In this document: positions 63,444-64,000 of the stretch, piece by piece
How positions within the stretch are numbered: the stretch's first letter is position 1
Layout of the letters: the number at the start of each line of letters is the position of its first letter
Assembly (NCBI RefSeq): GCF_025966695.1
Contig: NZ_JAOEIY010000001.1
Coordinates: forward strand, 804,079-868,078
Source: Stutzerimonas sp. S1
Lineage (GTDB): Bacteria; Pseudomonadota; Gammaproteobacteria; Pseudomonadales; Pseudomonadaceae
DNA length: 64,000 nt
Direction of reading: 5' to 3'
Program-made: the position numbers and the translations under genes
The notes under the pieces: model-generated
Seen by the model: the letters and a program-made list of their open reading frames with translations, nothing else
Databases searched by the model: none
Told to the model about the DNA's origin: nothing

Positions 63444-64000
63444 ATGCTGGACACCAATCTCAAGACCCAGTTGAAAGCCTACCTGGAGAAGGTCACCCAG
63501 CCCTTCGAGATCGTCGCGTCCCTCGATGACGGCGAAAAATCCCGGGAAATGCTGAGCCTGCTGCAGGACATCGTCAGCCTCAGTGACAAGATCACCCTCA
63601 AGACCGACGGCGCCGATGCGCGCAAGCCGTCGTTCTCGCTCAACCGCATTGGCGGCAACATCAGCCTGCGTTTTGCCGGCATCCCCATGGGCCACGAGTT
63701 CACCTCGCTGGTGCTGGCCCTGCTGCAGGTCGGCGGTCACCCGTCGAAGACCGCGCCGGAAGTGATCGAGCAGATCAAGGCGCTCGACGGCGACTACCAG
63801 TTCGAAACCTACTTCTCGCTGTCCTGCCAGAACTGCCCGGACGTGGTCCAGGCGCTGAACCTGATGGCCGTGCTCAACCCGAACATCAAGCACGTCGCCA
63901 TCGACGGCGCGCTGTTCCAGGACGAAGTCGAAGCGCGGCAGATCATGTCGGTGCCGAGCATCTACCTCAACGGCGAGCTGTTCACCCAGGGCCGCATGAA
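63444..64000 (+). CDS. ahpF: Alkyl hydroperoxide reductase subunit F (partial, cut by window end)
   Basis: 185 codons present from [20 protein letters not shown]. This is the N-terminal double-thioredoxin domain of AhpF (full length about 520 residues), with the CxxC disulfide in [11 protein letters not shown], which passes electrons to AhpC. The FAD and NADH domains lie outside the window. No ahpC is found between gyrB and this gene, although ahpC usually precedes ahpF. GGGGT lies 10 bases before the start. Confidence 0.9.
   Translation, partial: MLDTNLKTQLKAYLEKVTQPFEIVASLDDGEKSREMLSLLQDIVSLSDKITLKTDGADARKPSFSLNRIGGNISLRFAGIPMGHEFTSLVLALLQVGGHPSKTAPEVIEQIKALDGDYQFETYFSLSCQNCPDVVQALNLMAVLNPNIKHVAIDGALFQDEVEARQIMSVPSIYLNGELFTQGRM

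Overview
The window is a contiguous piece of a high-GC gammaproteobacterial chromosome spanning the replication origin. The gene order rpmH-dnaA-dnaN-recF-gyrB on one side and rnpA-yidD-yidC-mnmE / mnmG-rsmG-parA-parB-atpIBEFHAGDC-glmU-glmR-glmS on the other is the Pseudomonas arrangement. A family of intergenic inverted repeats built on GTAGGGTGGA, the phn and mdc operons and the overall protein sequences suggest the Pseudomonas (Stutzerimonas) stutzeri group. This is inference from gene content, not a phylogeny. No tRNA, rRNA, CRISPR array or intact insertion sequence was seen.

Layout. (1) 1-1.6 kb: an NrsF-like (DUF1109) anti-sigma membrane protein and the LysR regulator mdcR. (2) 1.77-3.3 kb: a DadA-like D-amino-acid/glycine dehydrogenase behind a tandem glycine riboswitch, flanked by inverted repeats. 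(3) 3.57-11.0 kb, minus strand: malonate decarboxylase operon mdcABCDEGH with the malonate transporter madLM, and a dyad upstream of mdcA that could bind MdcR. (4) 11.2-11.9 kb: a lone short-chain dehydrogenase. (5) 12.2-22.7 kb, plus strand: a complete C-P lyase operon phnCDEFGHIJKLMNP, with candidate PhoB and PhnF sites. (6) 23.0-30.5 kb: a TAXI-type TRAP transporter with a DUF1850 partner, small exported proteins, a PepSY-protein remnant, a CobW-family GTPase, DUF3301 and SMI1/KNR4 proteins. (7) 30.7-36.5 kb: a red-light signalling operon (bacteriophytochrome, response regulator, hybrid kinase, heme oxygenase). (8) 36.5-56.6 kb, minus strand: the origin-proximal housekeeping genes. (9) 56.6-57.1 kb: the dnaA-side origin. 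(10) 57.1-63.2 kb, plus strand: dnaA-dnaN-recF-gyrB, then the start of ahpF, cut by the window end.

How it fits together: the genes on either side of 56.6-57.1 kb point away from it, as expected for bidirectional replication starting there. DnaA boxes lie both there and in the 479-bp gap between mnmG and mnmE, and the two gaps share short sequence modules. ParAB (48-49.7 kb) has a perfect parS site inside recF, a near-perfect one at the end of recF, and a weaker one at 28.2 kb. The accessory half is catabolic: malonate as carbon source, phosphonates as phosphorus source, glycine or D-amino acids, and an uncharacterised TAXI substrate.

The most novel-looking element is the glycine riboswitch cassette. 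Its RNA can be read directly as two aptamers plus an alternative hairpin that would hide the ribosome binding site of a flavin amino-acid dehydrogenase. The whole cassette lies between two repeat clusters, apparently interrupting the mdc/mad-mdcR neighbourhood.
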